Source: Microbulbifer yueqingensis
GTDB lineage: Bacteria; Pseudomonadota; Gammaproteobacteria; Pseudomonadales; Cellvibrionaceae
Length of the DNA: 64,000 bases
Direction: 5' to 3'
NCBI RefSeq assembly: GCF_900100355.1
Contig: NZ_FNFH01000007.1
Span: 1 to 64,000, forward strand
Position numbers and translations under genes: made by a program
In this document: piece after piece, positions 7,099 through 15,940 of the stretch
Numbering within the stretch: the stretch's first letter is position 1
Layout: every line of letters begins with the position of its first letter
The notes under the pieces: generated by a model
Seen by the model: only the letters and a program-made list of their open reading frames with translations
Databases searched by the model: none
What the model was told of the DNA's origin: nothing

Positions 7099-7512
7099 TT
7101 GTTTGATTTCCTGAAAAGCGGTCGATTCTCAGCGGTTTTCGCCGGGGTTATAGTCGCGATAAGTGCCCTCTCCCTTATCGTGGACCTGATGGGGAGTGCC
7201 GGGATCTACTGGTTCCAGCGTTCAGGTGCCCTTATTGTGCTGGCCGGAGTGGAGTTGCAATACGCAAAGCTGACCTCCCTGTGGCAGCGTGCGGTCGGTG
7301 ACGATACGCGCGAGAAGACGAGCCGGGACGGCGAGCTGCAGGGCAGGGCCGTAGATATCAAAGGCGTAAAAGCAAATTCAGAAGAACTGCGCGCGTTTGC
7401 ACTGCGCCTTCACGGAGGCAATCGCCAGAACAGCGCGACGGAGAATGTGGCCTTTGTGTTTATTATCCTGGGTACCCTTATCTGGGGCTATGGCGATGTC
7501 CCCTTTCGCTGA
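7099..7512 (+). CDS. Hypothetical inner-membrane protein
   Basis: This 137-residue protein is not recognised. It shows hydrophobic segments at about residues 10-30 (FSAVFAGVIVAISALSLIV) and 40-58 (GIYWFQRSGALIVLAGVELQ), and near the C-terminus (VAFVFIILGTLIWGYGD). A charged loop of about 60 residues separates the second and third. The start is TTG 7099, with GGAGGC seven bases upstream. The frame is open further upstream, with an ATG at 7018, but the sequence there does not look like protein. Confidence 0.55.
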   Translation: MFDFLKSGRFSAVFAGVIVAISALSLIVDLMGSAGIYWFQRSGALIVLAGVELQYAKLTSLWQRAVGDDTREKTSRDGELQGRAVDIKGVKANSEELRAFALRLHGGNRQNSATENVAFVFIILGTLIWGYGDVPFR

Positions 7513-7673
7513 GGCCGCCCCGGCTCCACCAGGCATACCCCTTCCCCCTTTAAGTCGGGCGGACGTGGGATGGCACGGGTTTTCGTGCGCGCCTTGCCAC
7601 ATAGCCCCGGCCCGGCTGGGCTATGGTAGCCCTATCATTTTGCCCTTCCATGCTGATGCCAAGGATAAAGCCC

Positions 7674-9128
7674 GTGAAAAAGGACGACCGCAAGCCCACC
7701 ACCAATGACGCCGGCATGAAGGTGCCGAGCGACGAGTACTCGCTTACCGTCGGGCCCGACGGCCCCATCCTGCTGCAGGATCACTACCTGATCGAGCAGA
7801 TGGCCAATTTCAACCGCGAGCGCATTCCCGAGCGCCAGCCCCACGCCAAGGGTTCCGGCGCCTTCGGCTATTTCGAGGTAACCCAGGACGTCAGTGCCTA
7901 CACCAGGGCGGCGGTCTTCCAGCCGGGGACCAGGACGGATACCGTGATCCGGTTTTCCACTGTGGCCGGGGAGCGGGGCAGCCCGGATACCTGGCGCGAC
8001 CCGCGCGGCTTTGCCCTCAAGTTCTACACCAGCGAGGGCAATTACGACCTGGTGGGGAACAATACGCCGGTATTTTTCGTGCGAGACCCGATGAAGTTCC
8101 AGCACTTTATCCGCTCGCAGAAGCGCCGCGCTGACAATGGCCTGCGGGACCACGACATGCAGTGGGACTTCTGGACCCTGTCACCGGAATCGGCCCACCA
8201 GGTGACCTGGCTGATGGGCGACCGCGGTATCCCCAAGAGCTACCGGCACATGAACGGCTACTCGAGCCACACCTATATGTGGGTGAACAAGGATGGTGAA
8301 CGCTTCTGGGTGAAATACCACTTCAAGACCGACCAGGGCATCGAGTGCCTGACCCAGGAGGAGGCCGACCGGATTGCCGGGGAGGATTCGGATGCGCACC
8401 GGCGCGACCTGTTCGACGCCATCGCCCGCGGCGACCACCCCAGCTGGACGCTCAAGGTGCAGTTGATGCCATTCGATGAGGCGGAGAATTACCGCTTCAA
8501 CCCCTTCGACCTGACCAAGGTCTGGCCCCATGAGGACTACCCCTTGCAGGAGGTGGGCAAGCTGGTACTCGATCGCAATCCCACCGACTTCCACACCGAG
8601 ATCGAGCAGGCGGCGTTCGAGGTCAACAACACCGTGCCGGGGATCGGCTTCAGCCCGGACAAGATGCTGCTGGGGCGGGTATTTTCCTACGCCGATGCCC
8701 ACCGGGCGCGGCTGGGGGTCAACTACAAGCTGATCCCGGTCAACCGGCCCAAGTGCCCGGTGCACAGTTACAGCAAGGACGGTGCCATGCGGGTGGAGAA
8801 TGTCACCGACCCGGTCTACGCCCCCAACTCCAAGGGCGGCCCGGCGGCCGACCCGGAGAATTATCCCTACCGGGAGAAGTGGTCCGCCAGCGGCGAGTTC
8901 ATGCATGCGGCCTATACGTCCCATGCGGAGGACGACGATTTTGTCCAGCCGGGCGTGCTGGTGCGCAAGGTGATGGACGATGCCCAGCGGGAAAGACTGG
9001 TATCCAACGTGGTCGGCCACCTCAAGGCGGGTGTGACCGACGAAGTACTGGAGCGGGCTTTCGATTACTGGCGCAAGGTCGACCAGGATATCGGCGACCG
9101 CATCGAGAAGGGTGTGAAGGGCGGTTGA
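7674..9128 (+). CDS. katA: Catalase, small-subunit haem type
   Basis: This haem catalase disproportionates hydrogen peroxide in the cytoplasm. The catalytic His lies in [17 protein letters not shown], the active-site Asn in [12 protein letters not shown], and the proximal haem-ligand Tyr in [14 protein letters not shown]. The length, about 484 residues from GTG 7674, fits small-subunit (clade 3) catalases without the C-terminal flavodoxin-like domain. GTG 7674 is chosen over upstream ATGs (7650, 7656) because AAGGA stands eight bases before it and the protein then begins [13 protein letters not shown] as expected. No OxyR or other regulator is adjacent, and no clear promoter was found. Confidence 0.95.
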   Translation: MKKDDRKPTTNDAGMKVPSDEYSLTVGPDGPILLQDHYLIEQMANFNRERIPERQPHAKGSGAFGYFEVTQDVSAYTRAAVFQPGTRTDTVIRFSTVAGERGSPDTWRDPRGFALKFYTSEGNYDLVGNNTPVFFVRDPMKFQHFIRSQKRRADNGLRDHDMQWDFWTLSPESAHQVTWLMGDRGIPKSYRHMNGYSSHTYMWVNKDGERFWVKYHFKTDQGIECLTQEEADRIAGEDSDAHRRDLFDAIARGDHPSWTLKVQLMPFDEAENYRFNPFDLTKVWPHEDYPLQEVGKLVLDRNPTDFHTEIEQAAFEVNNTVPGIGFSPDKMLLGRVFSYADAHRARLGVNYKLIPVNRPKCPVHSYSKDGAMRVENVTDPVYAPNSKGGPAADPENYPYREKWSASGEFMHAAYTSHAEDDDFVQPGVLVRKVMDDAQRERLVSNVVGHLKAGVTDEVLERAFDYWRKVDQDIGDRIEKGVKGG

Positions 9129-9167
9129 GTTTCCCTTCCCCGCGGATACTGCCCGGGGCGATCTGGC

Positions 9168-9611
9168 ATGGCGCTGGCGATTATTTTTGTACTGTATGCC
9201 AGCATCGGGGTGCTGGCCGCGGCAGGGTCTATCACTATCTCGCGGCGCCTGTTTGCCGGGCCCCGCGAGCGTGTCTTCTACGGGCTGTTCCTTGTCCTGA
9301 TAGCAGCTTTCTATCTCGCCTTCACTGCTTACTTTGATGGCACAGGCACTACCTGGCTGGCCGAGATTGTGCTGGCTTCAGGGTTCGCCCTGCTCGGCCT
9401 ACTGGGCTGTGCCCGCACCGGGCTGCTGGCGGCGGGTTACCTGCTGCATGGCCTGTGGGATCTCCTGCATGAGCTGCCTGCCAGTGGCCTGCCGCTCACC
9501 GAGATCCCGCTGGCCTATGGCGTCTTCTGTGCTGCGTTCGACTGGTGTGTGGCAGCCTACTGTGTGCGCCGGCACCGGGCCTGGGTAGTGCCGGTAGCTG
9601 ACCTGGAATAG
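9168..9611 (+). CDS. DUF6010-family membrane protein
   Basis: This 147-residue protein has about four membrane segments. The motif AGYLLHGLWDLLHELP is the signature of DUF6010 and related proteins. The function is unknown. The C-terminal residues and stop codon lie in the first copy of a 23-base tandem duplication, so the extreme tail (VPVADLE) may have been altered recently. It starts at ATG 9168, 39 bases after the catalase stop, and could be read from the same transcript. Confidence 0.75.
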   Translation: MALAIIFVLYASIGVLAAAGSITISRRLFAGPRERVFYGLFLVLIAAFYLAFTAYFDGTGTTWLAEIVLASGFALLGLLGCARTGLLAAGYLLHGLWDLLHELPASGLPLTEIPLAYGVFCAAFDWCVAAYCVRRHRAWVVPVADLE

Positions 9612-9631
9612 TGCCGGTAGCTGACCGGGAA
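9586..9631 (+). repeat. Two tandem copies of a 23-base unit over a stop codon
   Basis: TAGTGCCGGTAGCTGACC plus GGAA-type ending is repeated twice without a gap, with one base difference (CCTGG/CCGGG). The stop codon of the DUF6010 gene is formed at the join of the two copies. Confidence 0.85.
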
Positions 9632-9842
9632 AGTGGGTAGGGATTTGTCGGCCGCCGCGGCACGCCTTCGGTGCCACTGGCGCGCCGTGCGGAATTTGAG
9701 CGCCGGGAACCAGTCGCCCGCCGGTTTCGTTATTCCCCGTTAAATGGCGCTTGCGAAACACGTATGCCCCGCGGTAAAAACAACAGTAATAACAGGGCGC
9801 ATCGACCGCGCTGTCAATCGCATCCCCACGGAGTGCAGTGCC

Positions 9843-10922
9843 ATGCTGTCAGCTGAAATGCAGAATCCCGGCGAGTTCATCGACCTGCTCAAGGAACTGA
9901 TCCGCCAGCCCAGCGTGGTGGGCGCCGAGCACTCTTTCTTCCGCGTGCTGCAACGGGAGCTGGAGGAGCGGGGTGCCCGGGTTACCTGGTACGAGGGGCT
10001 GCTGGTGGCCCAGGGGCGCGAGCCGGATGCCCTGATGTTCTCGGCCCACGTGGACCGGCACGGCCTGGTGTGCACCGGGCCCAACGAGTTCCAGTACGCG
10101 GCTTTCGTCGCCGGGCGCCGCTCGGACCTGCTGGGCAACTCGGTGTCTGAGAAGTTAATGCGCAAGATTGTCGACCGCTTCCACTCGGTGCCGGTAACTG
10201 CCTATGAGCCCTGGTCCGGTTCTTACCTGGGGGCCGGCAATATCCGCAGCGCTTACGTGTGCGAGTATCGCAACAACCTGATCTTCGAAGTGGATGGCCT
10301 CGATCACCTGGTGGCGGGTACCCCCGTGGCCTTCAGTGACCGCCTGACCGTCGAGGACGGGATCCTGAGTGCCCAGCTCGACAATGTCCTGACCGCCGCA
10401 CACCTGGTGCACCTGTTCTCGCTGGGTTTCCAGGGCACTGCCTTCTTCACTGCCCAGGAGGAGTCCGGCAGCAGTTGGCGTTACCTGCTGGAATGGTTTC
10501 GCCGTTTCAATGGCGCCACTGACCGCCTGATCGTGGTGGACACCAGTCCCTACCCGGACCGGGCCACCGCCGACCGGCAACAGGTGGTGCTGCGCCGCCG
10601 AGATGCCAATGCCGCCTTCCACGAGCCCACCACCACCATGATCGAGGCGCTGTGCCGCGAGCATGGGATCAGCTACGGCTTCAAGGATGCCTACATTGAC
10701 GAGCTGAACCGGCAGGCGGAGGCGGCGGGGCAGGAGCCGCAGTCGCTGGGCAGCACCGAGCTGGGCCGTATCGTGGCGGCGTCGAACGGCTTCGTGCAGG
10801 GCACTACAATCCAGGTGCCCACCACCGGTTACCACACCATGGAGGAGTCCGCCTCGGCGGAGGCCAACGGGGGGTTCAGCCGCTTGCTACACCTGGTGGC
10901 GCGGGCTGCAGGAGCCTGCTGA
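9843..10922 (+). CDS. M42/M20-type zinc aminopeptidase-like protein
   Basis: This 359-residue di-zinc hydrolase probably trims peptides in the cytoplasm. The metal and catalytic residues are in order: SAHVDRHG (His and Asp, about residue 62), AQLDNVLTA (bridging Asp), FTAQEESGSS (catalytic Glu pair) and VVDTSPYPD (Asp). TTGYHTMEE gives the last His. This is the M42/M28-like set. The start is ATG 9843; the frame is open further up but that part is not protein-like. No signal peptide is seen. It is a single-gene unit facing the next gene tail to tail. Confidence 0.85.
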   Translation: MLSAEMQNPGEFIDLLKELIRQPSVVGAEHSFFRVLQRELEERGARVTWYEGLLVAQGREPDALMFSAHVDRHGLVCTGPNEFQYAAFVAGRRSDLLGNSVSEKLMRKIVDRFHSVPVTAYEPWSGSYLGAGNIRSAYVCEYRNNLIFEVDGLDHLVAGTPVAFSDRLTVEDGILSAQLDNVLTAAHLVHLFSLGFQGTAFFTAQEESGSSWRYLLEWFRRFNGATDRLIVVDTSPYPDRATADRQQVVLRRRDANAAFHEPTTTMIEALCREHGISYGFKDAYIDELNRQAEAAGQEPQSLGSTELGRIVAASNGFVQGTTIQVPTTGYHTMEESASAEANGGFSRLLHLVARAAGAC

Positions 10923-10938
10923 GCCGGGGAGTTTCGCC

Positions 10939-11880
10939 TCAGCAGCAGTCCCAGTTGTACCAGACGCGGGAAAAGTCCCGCCGCTCGAGGTCTTCCGGGC
11001 GGATGAAAAAGTTCGCCACGCCGGCATCGCCCCACATGATTTCCACACCCTCGCTGCTGTGGCTGTCCATCTGGAACAGCAGCGGCCAGGCTCCCAGTGG
11101 CTGGCCGTGGCGCGGGTCGTCCTGGGTGAAATTGGCGTAGCCGCCTATGCGACTGCCGGCGGCCTCGTTGCGGTCGAACAGCTCGTCCATGATTTCGTCC
11201 GGCATTGCGGCCAGGTCGATGCCCGTGGCGGCAAAGCGGTAGTCCGCCAGCGCCGGCAGACCTGATTCGCGCGAGAAAGTGAGTGCATACTCTTCCCGCA
11301 GGGGAAAGTGTGTGGTGTCACGGGTGTGCGGCACATCCTGCGTGAGCCTGTCCCTGTCCTGTTCCACCTCGGCGTGAAATACCACCCGGTAATTGCCCCT
11401 GGTGCCTCCCTCAAGCGGTGGCTGAGGCATGTCCAGTGGCAGGCCCAGCAGCTCGTCGTCGCTTACAAAAAATTGCAGCAGGCCGGAATCCGGGAGACCC
11501 GGCAGGGAGGGTAGGGTGGGGATTTCCTCGAGGTTGAGCTGGGCCAGCAGGAACAGCCGCTGGCCATCGTTTCCCTCCGGGTAGGGCTCGCTCCGGGGCC
11601 AGTAGGCGCGCCCGCCGAACTTGCTCTGCCAGGGGGCTTTGGCGCGCTCGGCCTGGGGCCGGATGCAGATATAGTCCAGCCGGTGCTGTTCCAGCCGCTC
11701 GTCGATTTTCTCCAGCGCCCGCTCGACTTCCTGCGGATCGAGGTGCGGCCGCTCATGGGGGTGCGGACCTGAAGGCGCGGCAGTCCTGCGCAGGCTCTCC
11801 TTGCGAAAGCGACGGTACAGGTGTAGCGCGACGATCAGGAAAACCAAGATGGTCAGGATTGCATCGGCGGATATGGACAT
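10939..11880 (-). CDS. YwqG-like DUF1963 protein with N-terminal membrane anchor
   Basis: This 313-residue protein has one transmembrane helix at about residues 7-24 (ILTILVFLIVALHLYRRF), then a DUF1963/YwqG domain. Family hallmarks are KFGGRAYWPRSEPYP, FLLAQLNLEEIP, GLLQFFVSDD and, near the end, HKLGGY-like GSRIGGYANFTQDDPR with LLFQMDS. The family's function is unknown. The start is taken at the second Met (11880), which puts the membrane helix at the N-terminus. The final residues are WYNWDCC. It converges on the peptidase gene with 16 bases between stops. Confidence 0.8.
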   Translation of the reverse strand: MSISADAILTILVFLIVALHLYRRFRKESLRRTAAPSGPHPHERPHLDPQEVERALEKIDERLEQHRLDYICIRPQAERAKAPWQSKFGGRAYWPRSEPYPEGNDGQRLFLLAQLNLEEIPTLPSLPGLPDSGLLQFFVSDDELLGLPLDMPQPPLEGGTRGNYRVVFHAEVEQDRDRLTQDVPHTRDTTHFPLREEYALTFSRESGLPALADYRFAATGIDLAAMPDEIMDELFDRNEAAGSRIGGYANFTQDDPRHGQPLGAWPLLFQMDSHSSEGVEIMWGDAGVANFFIRPEDLERRDFSRVWYNWDCC

Positions 11881-12012
11881 GGCGTTGATATCTTTTTTAA
11901 ACCGCGCCCACACTAACAGCTCGGGAGCCCTTCGGGTATGGTGAAATTCCCGGCCCAATAGGGCCGGGAAAGATCAGCGCCCTGCCGCGCGGGGCGACGC
12001 GGGCTTCACAGC

Positions 12013-13140
12013 TCACGCATTTGCCGACCGCTCTGGCGTATCGCTGGTATAGAGCTCTGCCAGCACTTCCTCCACCCGGCGGTCGAGGCTCTCGGTGGAT
12101 TCATCCAGCATGATGACATGTCCGAGCTTGCGTCCCGGCCGGCGGCGCTTGCCGTAAAGCCAGACCCCCTCGTTGGGGGTGCGCGGAATCGTGTCCACTC
12201 CGAGCATGTTCACCATGGCCGCCGGCTGTGCGCAGGTGGTGTCCCCCAGGGGCATGCCGAGTATCGCCCGCAAGTGGTTGGCGAACTGGCTTACCGGCGC
12301 GCCGGCCAGGGTCCAGTGGCCGCTGTTGTGTACCCGCGGGGCCAGCTCGTTGACCAGGATCCCCGAGCGGGTGACGAAGCACTCCATGGTCAGCACGCCC
12401 ACATAGTCCCAGTCGTCCAGCAGGGTCGCCAGGTAGCGCTGTGCCGTTTCAAGCTCGCCATTGCCATCGGCTGCGGGCGCGCGGGAAACCAGCAGGGTGC
12501 CGTTTTCGTGCCGGTTCTCCGTGAGCGGGTAGCTGCGTGTCTCACCGCTGGCGCTGCGCACGCCGACAATGGAGACCTCCCGCGAGAAGGGCACGCCTTT
12601 CTCAACCACATAGGAACCCGGTGCCAGTTCATCGCGGAGTTGCTCCAGCTGCGCCACGCTGTCGACACGCCACTGGTTCTTGCCGTCGTAGCCGCTTTCG
12701 CAGGCCTTGATGAAAGCCGGGTAGCCGAGGTAGCCAATGGCCGCGCAAACATCGTGGTAATTTTCCGCAGGCAGGAAGGGAGCTACTGGAACGCCCGATT
12801 CCAGCAGCGCGAGCTTCTCGCGCAGCCGGTGCTGGGTTTTCTCCACCGCATCCGCTTGTGGATAGACCGGGCAGAACTCTTGCAGGGCGCGCAGCAGGCC
12901 CGGCGGTACATCCTCGCGCTCGGTAGTGATGACCTCCGGGCAGCCGAGCTCCCGATACAGCGAGCCGGCATCCGGGCTGTCTCCAACCCGCACGACCTCA
13001 CCCAGGTCCTGCACGCATACCGTACTCTCTTCGCCGAGGGCGACAAAGCTGAATGTGATGCCCAGTGACCGCCCTTCCTGGGCCATCATCTGCGCCAGCT
13101 GGCCACAACCAATTATGGCGACGCGTCTCTCTGCCATCAT
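12013..13140 (-). CDS. purK: N5-carboxyaminoimidazole ribonucleotide synthase
   Basis: PurK uses ATP and bicarbonate to convert AIR to N5-CAIR in purine synthesis. The N-terminal part is RVAIIGCGQLAQMMAQEG. The ATP-grasp core includes YPAFIKACESGYDGKNQW, and VNELAPRVHNSGHWTLAG near residue 270 is the PurK signature. At 375 residues it is of normal length. Its ATGATGA start overlaps the purE stop by four bases, so the two are translationally coupled. It is the last gene of a four-gene operon that begins with a bicarbonate transporter, which supplies the same substrate. Confidence 0.96.
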   Translation of the reverse strand: MMAERRVAIIGCGQLAQMMAQEGRSLGITFSFVALGEESTVCVQDLGEVVRVGDSPDAGSLYRELGCPEVITTEREDVPPGLLRALQEFCPVYPQADAVEKTQHRLREKLALLESGVPVAPFLPAENYHDVCAAIGYLGYPAFIKACESGYDGKNQWRVDSVAQLEQLRDELAPGSYVVEKGVPFSREVSIVGVRSASGETRSYPLTENRHENGTLLVSRAPAADGNGELETAQRYLATLLDDWDYVGVLTMECFVTRSGILVNELAPRVHNSGHWTLAGAPVSQFANHLRAILGMPLGDTTCAQPAAMVNMLGVDTIPRTPNEGVWLYGKRRRPGRKLGHVIMLDESTESLDRRVEEVLAELYTSDTPERSANA

Positions 13141-13628
13141 TCCACCTCGAAAGGAACCTGGTCACTCTGTTGTTCGCGCCATGTCTCCAGGCGCCGGGCC
13201 AATTCCGCATCGGCGAGTGACAGTATCTGGGCGGCCATCAGGCCGGCATTGAAGGCCCCGGATTTCCCCACGGCCTGGGTGGCGACGGCCACACCTTTTG
13301 GCATCTGCACGATGGACAGCAGGCTGTCGAGGCCGGTCATGAACTTGCTTTCCACCGGCACTGCGATCACCGGCAGCGGACTCAGCGCGGCGATCATGCC
13401 CGGCAGGTGCGCCGAGCCGCCCGCGCCGGCGATGATGACCTGGGTGCCCGCTTCCTTTGCCCGGCTGGCGAAGTCCACCATACGCTGGGGGGTGCGGTGG
13501 GCGGAGACGACCGCGGAGGCATGCGCCACTTCCAGCTGGGTCAGTGGCAGGGTGGCGTTCTGCATGGTGGGCCAGTCGGAGCGCGAGCCCATCACGATCA
13601 TGACTTTCTCAAAGTTGATTTTTTCCAC
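13137..13628 (-). CDS. purE: N5-CAIR mutase
   Basis: PurE converts N5-CAIR to CAIR. MGSRSDWPTMQ carries the conserved Ser/Asp of the AIR-binding site, VSAHRTPQRM the conserved His loop, and IAGAGGSAHLPGMIA the phosphate loop. At 163 residues it has the usual octameric class I length. The start is GTG 13628, with GGAG about ten bases upstream inside the end of the transporter gene; ATG 13601 is a possible alternative. Only six bases separate it from the transporter stop. Confidence 0.97.
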   Translation of the reverse strand: MEKINFEKVMIVMGSRSDWPTMQNATLPLTQLEVAHASAVVSAHRTPQRMVDFASRAKEAGTQVIIAGAGGSAHLPGMIAALSPLPVIAVPVESKFMTGLDSLLSIVQMPKGVAVATQAVGKSGAFNAGLMAAQILSLADAELARRLETWREQQSDQVPFEVE

Positions 13629-13634
13629 GGTCGG

Positions 13635-14573
13635 TTAACTCCAGTGTTGTACCAGTGCCAGGTAGGCCGGGATGGCCACCAGCACGTTGAAGGGGAAAGT
13701 GATCGCCAGCGACAGGGTGATCGACAGGCTGGCATTGGCCTGGGGCAGTGCGACCGCCATGGCCGCCGGCACCGCAATATAGGAGGCACTGCTGCCCAGT
13801 ACCGCCAGCAGGACCACGCCCCCGGGGCTCAGCCCCAGCAGGGTGGCGAGGCCGGCGGCGGCGGCTGCGCCCATCAGCGGCATCAGCACCCCGAAGCTCA
13901 GCAGGAAGCCGCCTTGCTTGCGGATAGCCGGCAGGCGCTCGGCGGCCACCCGGCCCATTTCCAGCAGGAACAGGGCCAGGATTCCGTGGAACAGGTCGCC
14001 AAAGAACGGCATGACGGATGCGGTGCGCTCGCCTGCCCAGGCGCCGATAGCGATGCCGCCGAGCAGCAGCAGGACGCCCTGGTTGAGGAAGATCTCGCGG
14101 ATGATCTCCCCCCAGTGGCCGGCATTGCCGCGAGCAGCAGCGGCCCCCGCCAGCAGGATGCCCACAATGATGGCCGGCACCTCGAGCAGGGCCACGAACA
14201 GCGGGAAGTAGGCCTCGTAGTCAACCCCACGGCTGTCCAGCAGGGCCACCGCCACCGCGTAGGTGGCGACGCTCACGGAGCCGTAGTGGGCCGCCGTGGC
14301 CGCCGCATCGACACGGGACCACTTGCCGATATAGAGCAGTATCGGGAAGGCCAGCAGCGGCAGCAGGGCGCCGAAGGCCACCACGGCAAGGGATTGCGGT
14401 ACCAGTGTGGCAATCGGGGAAGAGCTCAGGGCAACGCCACCCTTGAGGCCGATGGCGAGCAGCAGGAAGATGACACAGCTCTTGTAGAGCCCCTCGGGCA
14501 GTCGCAGGTCGCTGCGCAGCAGCTGCGCGACGGCACCGAGGACGAAGAAGCCGACAACGATATCCAGCTGCAT
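13635..14573 (-). CDS. SbtA-family sodium-dependent bicarbonate transporter
   Basis: This 312-residue inner-membrane protein belongs to the SbtA (DUF897) family, whose cyanobacterial members import bicarbonate with sodium. Two inverted halves of about five helices each are visible. VFLLLAIGLKGGVALSS and AAHYGSVSVATYAVA in the first half, and LLEMGRVAAERL and LGSSASYIAVPAAMAVALP in the second, are the conserved unwound-helix regions (GSVS and GSSASY). No SbtB regulator lies beside it. A small membrane protein precedes it and purE follows after six bases. Placement in a purEK operon suggests that imported bicarbonate feeds PurK. Confidence 0.85.
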   Translation of the reverse strand: MQLDIVVGFFVLGAVAQLLRSDLRLPEGLYKSCVIFLLLAIGLKGGVALSSSPIATLVPQSLAVVAFGALLPLLAFPILLYIGKWSRVDAAATAAHYGSVSVATYAVAVALLDSRGVDYEAYFPLFVALLEVPAIIVGILLAGAAAARGNAGHWGEIIREIFLNQGVLLLLGGIAIGAWAGERTASVMPFFGDLFHGILALFLLEMGRVAAERLPAIRKQGGFLLSFGVLMPLMGAAAAAGLATLLGLSPGGVVLLAVLGSSASYIAVPAAMAVALPQANASLSITLSLAITFPFNVLVAIPAYLALVQHWS

Positions 14574-14575
14574 GT

Positions 14576-14794
14576 TCAGCCCGCCCCTTGCGCGAGGCGC
14601 CGGTCAGGGGGACTTTCGACCGGAATCGGCCGGCGCCGCTGACCGAGCGTCCAGTAAGCGGCGTTGACCAGCAGTACCAGCACGCCAGTGGCCGCCAGCC
14701 CGCTGCCGGTAATGCCGGCCGCTGACAGCGTACCGCCCAGCGCGGCCAGCAGGGTGCCGACGGCGAGACCGAAGAAGAGTTGGGGTTTGGTCAT
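14576..14794 (-). CDS. Small membrane protein upstream of the bicarbonate transporter
   Basis: This 72-residue protein has two hydrophobic segments (LFFGLAVGTLLAALGGTLSA and SGLAATGVLVLLVNAAYWTL) and a basic, proline-rich tail. No family is recognised. Its stop overlaps the region of the next start (TGAACATG), so it is translated with the transporter. It could be an accessory subunit or regulator in the place that SbtB takes in cyanobacteria, but it shows no PII-like features. The start is taken at ATG 14794, with GGAG upstream; 14812 is an alternative. Confidence 0.65.
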   Translation of the reverse strand: MTKPQLFFGLAVGTLLAALGGTLSAAGITGSGLAATGVLVLLVNAAYWTLGQRRRPIPVESPPDRRLAQGAG

Positions 14795-14850
14795 GGGGGG
14801 CTCCTTGTCCATAGGTCCGAGAGTGCGCGCATTATCGGCAAGGAGTTGGA

Positions 14851-14891
14851 TAGATAAAAATAGATAATTAAGATGTTATCTATAGATAAAT
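14851..14891. promoter_or_regulatory. LysR-type operator between the bicarbonate operon and its regulator
   Basis: In the 115-base gap between divergent genes stands a perfect inverted repeat, ATAGATAA at 14860-14867 and TTATCTAT at 14876-14883, with an 8-base spacer. Further TAGATAA copies flank it at 14851 and 14883. This AT-rich cluster in GC-rich DNA is where the LysR protein would bind to control itself and the transporter operon. Confidence 0.65.
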
Positions 14892-14909
14892 ACTTATGGA
14901 GGTGCCTGG

Positions 14910-15854
14910 ATGGCCTCACACCGGATTCACGCCCACATTGGCACCGTGCGCCAGCTGGAGATCATCCTGGCCGTGCACGAGCACCGCAGTATCAGCGCCG
15001 CCGCCCGGGCGCTGCACCTCACCCAGCCCAGTGTCTCGATGCAGCTGGCGAAGCTGGCGGATGCGGTGGGCCTGCCGCTTTATTACCAGGTGGGCAAGCA
15101 GCTGCAGTTCACCGAAGCCGGCCTGACGCTGGTGAAGAGCGCCCGCGAGATACTGCGCTGCTACGAGTACCTGGACCTGAAGCTGGCAGACCTGCGCGGA
15201 CTCCAGTCGGGGACCCTGCAACTGGCGGTGGTCACGACCGCGAAGTACTTTATCCCGCACCTGATCGGCGACTTCTACGAACAGCACCCGCAGCTCGATA
15301 TCCGCTTCCGGGTTGGCAACCGGCGCCAGATTATCGAGCGCACCGCTGAGGACGAGGATGACTTCTACGTCTTCAGCCACCCGCCGGACAACCCGGACCT
15401 GGAACTGGTGGAATTCCTGCCCAACCGGCTGCTGGCCATCGCGCCGGAGAAACACCCCCTTGCCGGGCGCACCGGGGTCCCGCTGGAGGAGTTCGCGCAG
15501 TGCCCCTTCCTGCGCCGGGAGGAGGGCTCGGGTACGCGCCACGCCATCGAGCGCTTCCTGCAGCGCCAGGGCATCGAGTTGAATGTACGCATGACGATCG
15601 AGAGCAACGAGGCGATCAAGCACGCGGTCATGTCGGGGCTGGGCGTCTCCATCCTGTCCGAGCACACGCTGTCGTTCGGCGGCAGCGCGGGGCTGGCCAT
15701 CCTGGATGTGCAGGAGCTGCCGATCGAGACCCGCTGGTACCTGGCCCGTCGCCGGTCGCGGCCGCTGTCGCCGGCGGCGAGGGAGTTCCTCGACTATGCA
15801 CGCCGGCTGGGCGAGGCGCCACTGGAAAGCGGGCTCGGCCTGCCGCCGCAGTGA
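14910..15854 (+). CDS. LysR-family regulator, CbbR/CmpR-like
   Basis: This 314-residue regulator has an N-terminal winged helix-turn-helix (SISAAARALHLTQPSVSMQLAKLADAVG, about residues 28-55). The C-terminal effector domain starts at about 95 (GTLQLAVVTTAKYFIPHLIGDF). HLTQPSVSMQ and the effector-domain start resemble CbbR/CmpR, regulators of carbon fixation and bicarbonate uptake. It is transcribed away from the SbtA-type transporter, and the shared gap holds a palindromic operator. The natural inference is that it senses carbon or purine status and controls the transporter-purEK operon. An alternative is a general LysR of unknown ligand. Confidence 0.9.
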   Translation: MASHRIHAHIGTVRQLEIILAVHEHRSISAAARALHLTQPSVSMQLAKLADAVGLPLYYQVGKQLQFTEAGLTLVKSAREILRCYEYLDLKLADLRGLQSGTLQLAVVTTAKYFIPHLIGDFYEQHPQLDIRFRVGNRRQIIERTAEDEDDFYVFSHPPDNPDLELVEFLPNRLLAIAPEKHPLAGRTGVPLEEFAQCPFLRREEGSGTRHAIERFLQRQGIELNVRMTIESNEAIKHAVMSGLGVSILSEHTLSFGGSAGLAILDVQELPIETRWYLARRRSRPLSPAAREFLDYARRLGEAPLESGLGLPPQ

Positions 15855-15862
15855 GGGTTGCG

Positions 15863-15940
15863 AGTGGCGCACGGCTAGTGGCGCACGACTAGAGGCGCAC
15901 GACTAGAGGCGCACGGCTAGTGGCGCACGGCTAGTGGCGG
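15863..15940 (+). repeat. 14-base tandem repeat, about 5.5 copies
   Basis: Units of the form AGTGGCGCACGGCT (with AGAGG and CGACT variants) repeat head to tail between the LysR gene and the convergent PepSY gene. The last part overlaps the PepSY stop codon. No open frame continues through it and no function is evident. Confidence 0.9.

Noticed and set aside
8181-9020. 279-codon - strand frame inside the catalase gene
   Set aside because: It is antisense to catalase active-site sequence and has no family features.
13407-14642. 411-codon + strand frame opposite purE and the SbtA-type gene
   Set aside because: The product is Gln/His/Arg-rich with no domain, and the - strand genes are certain.
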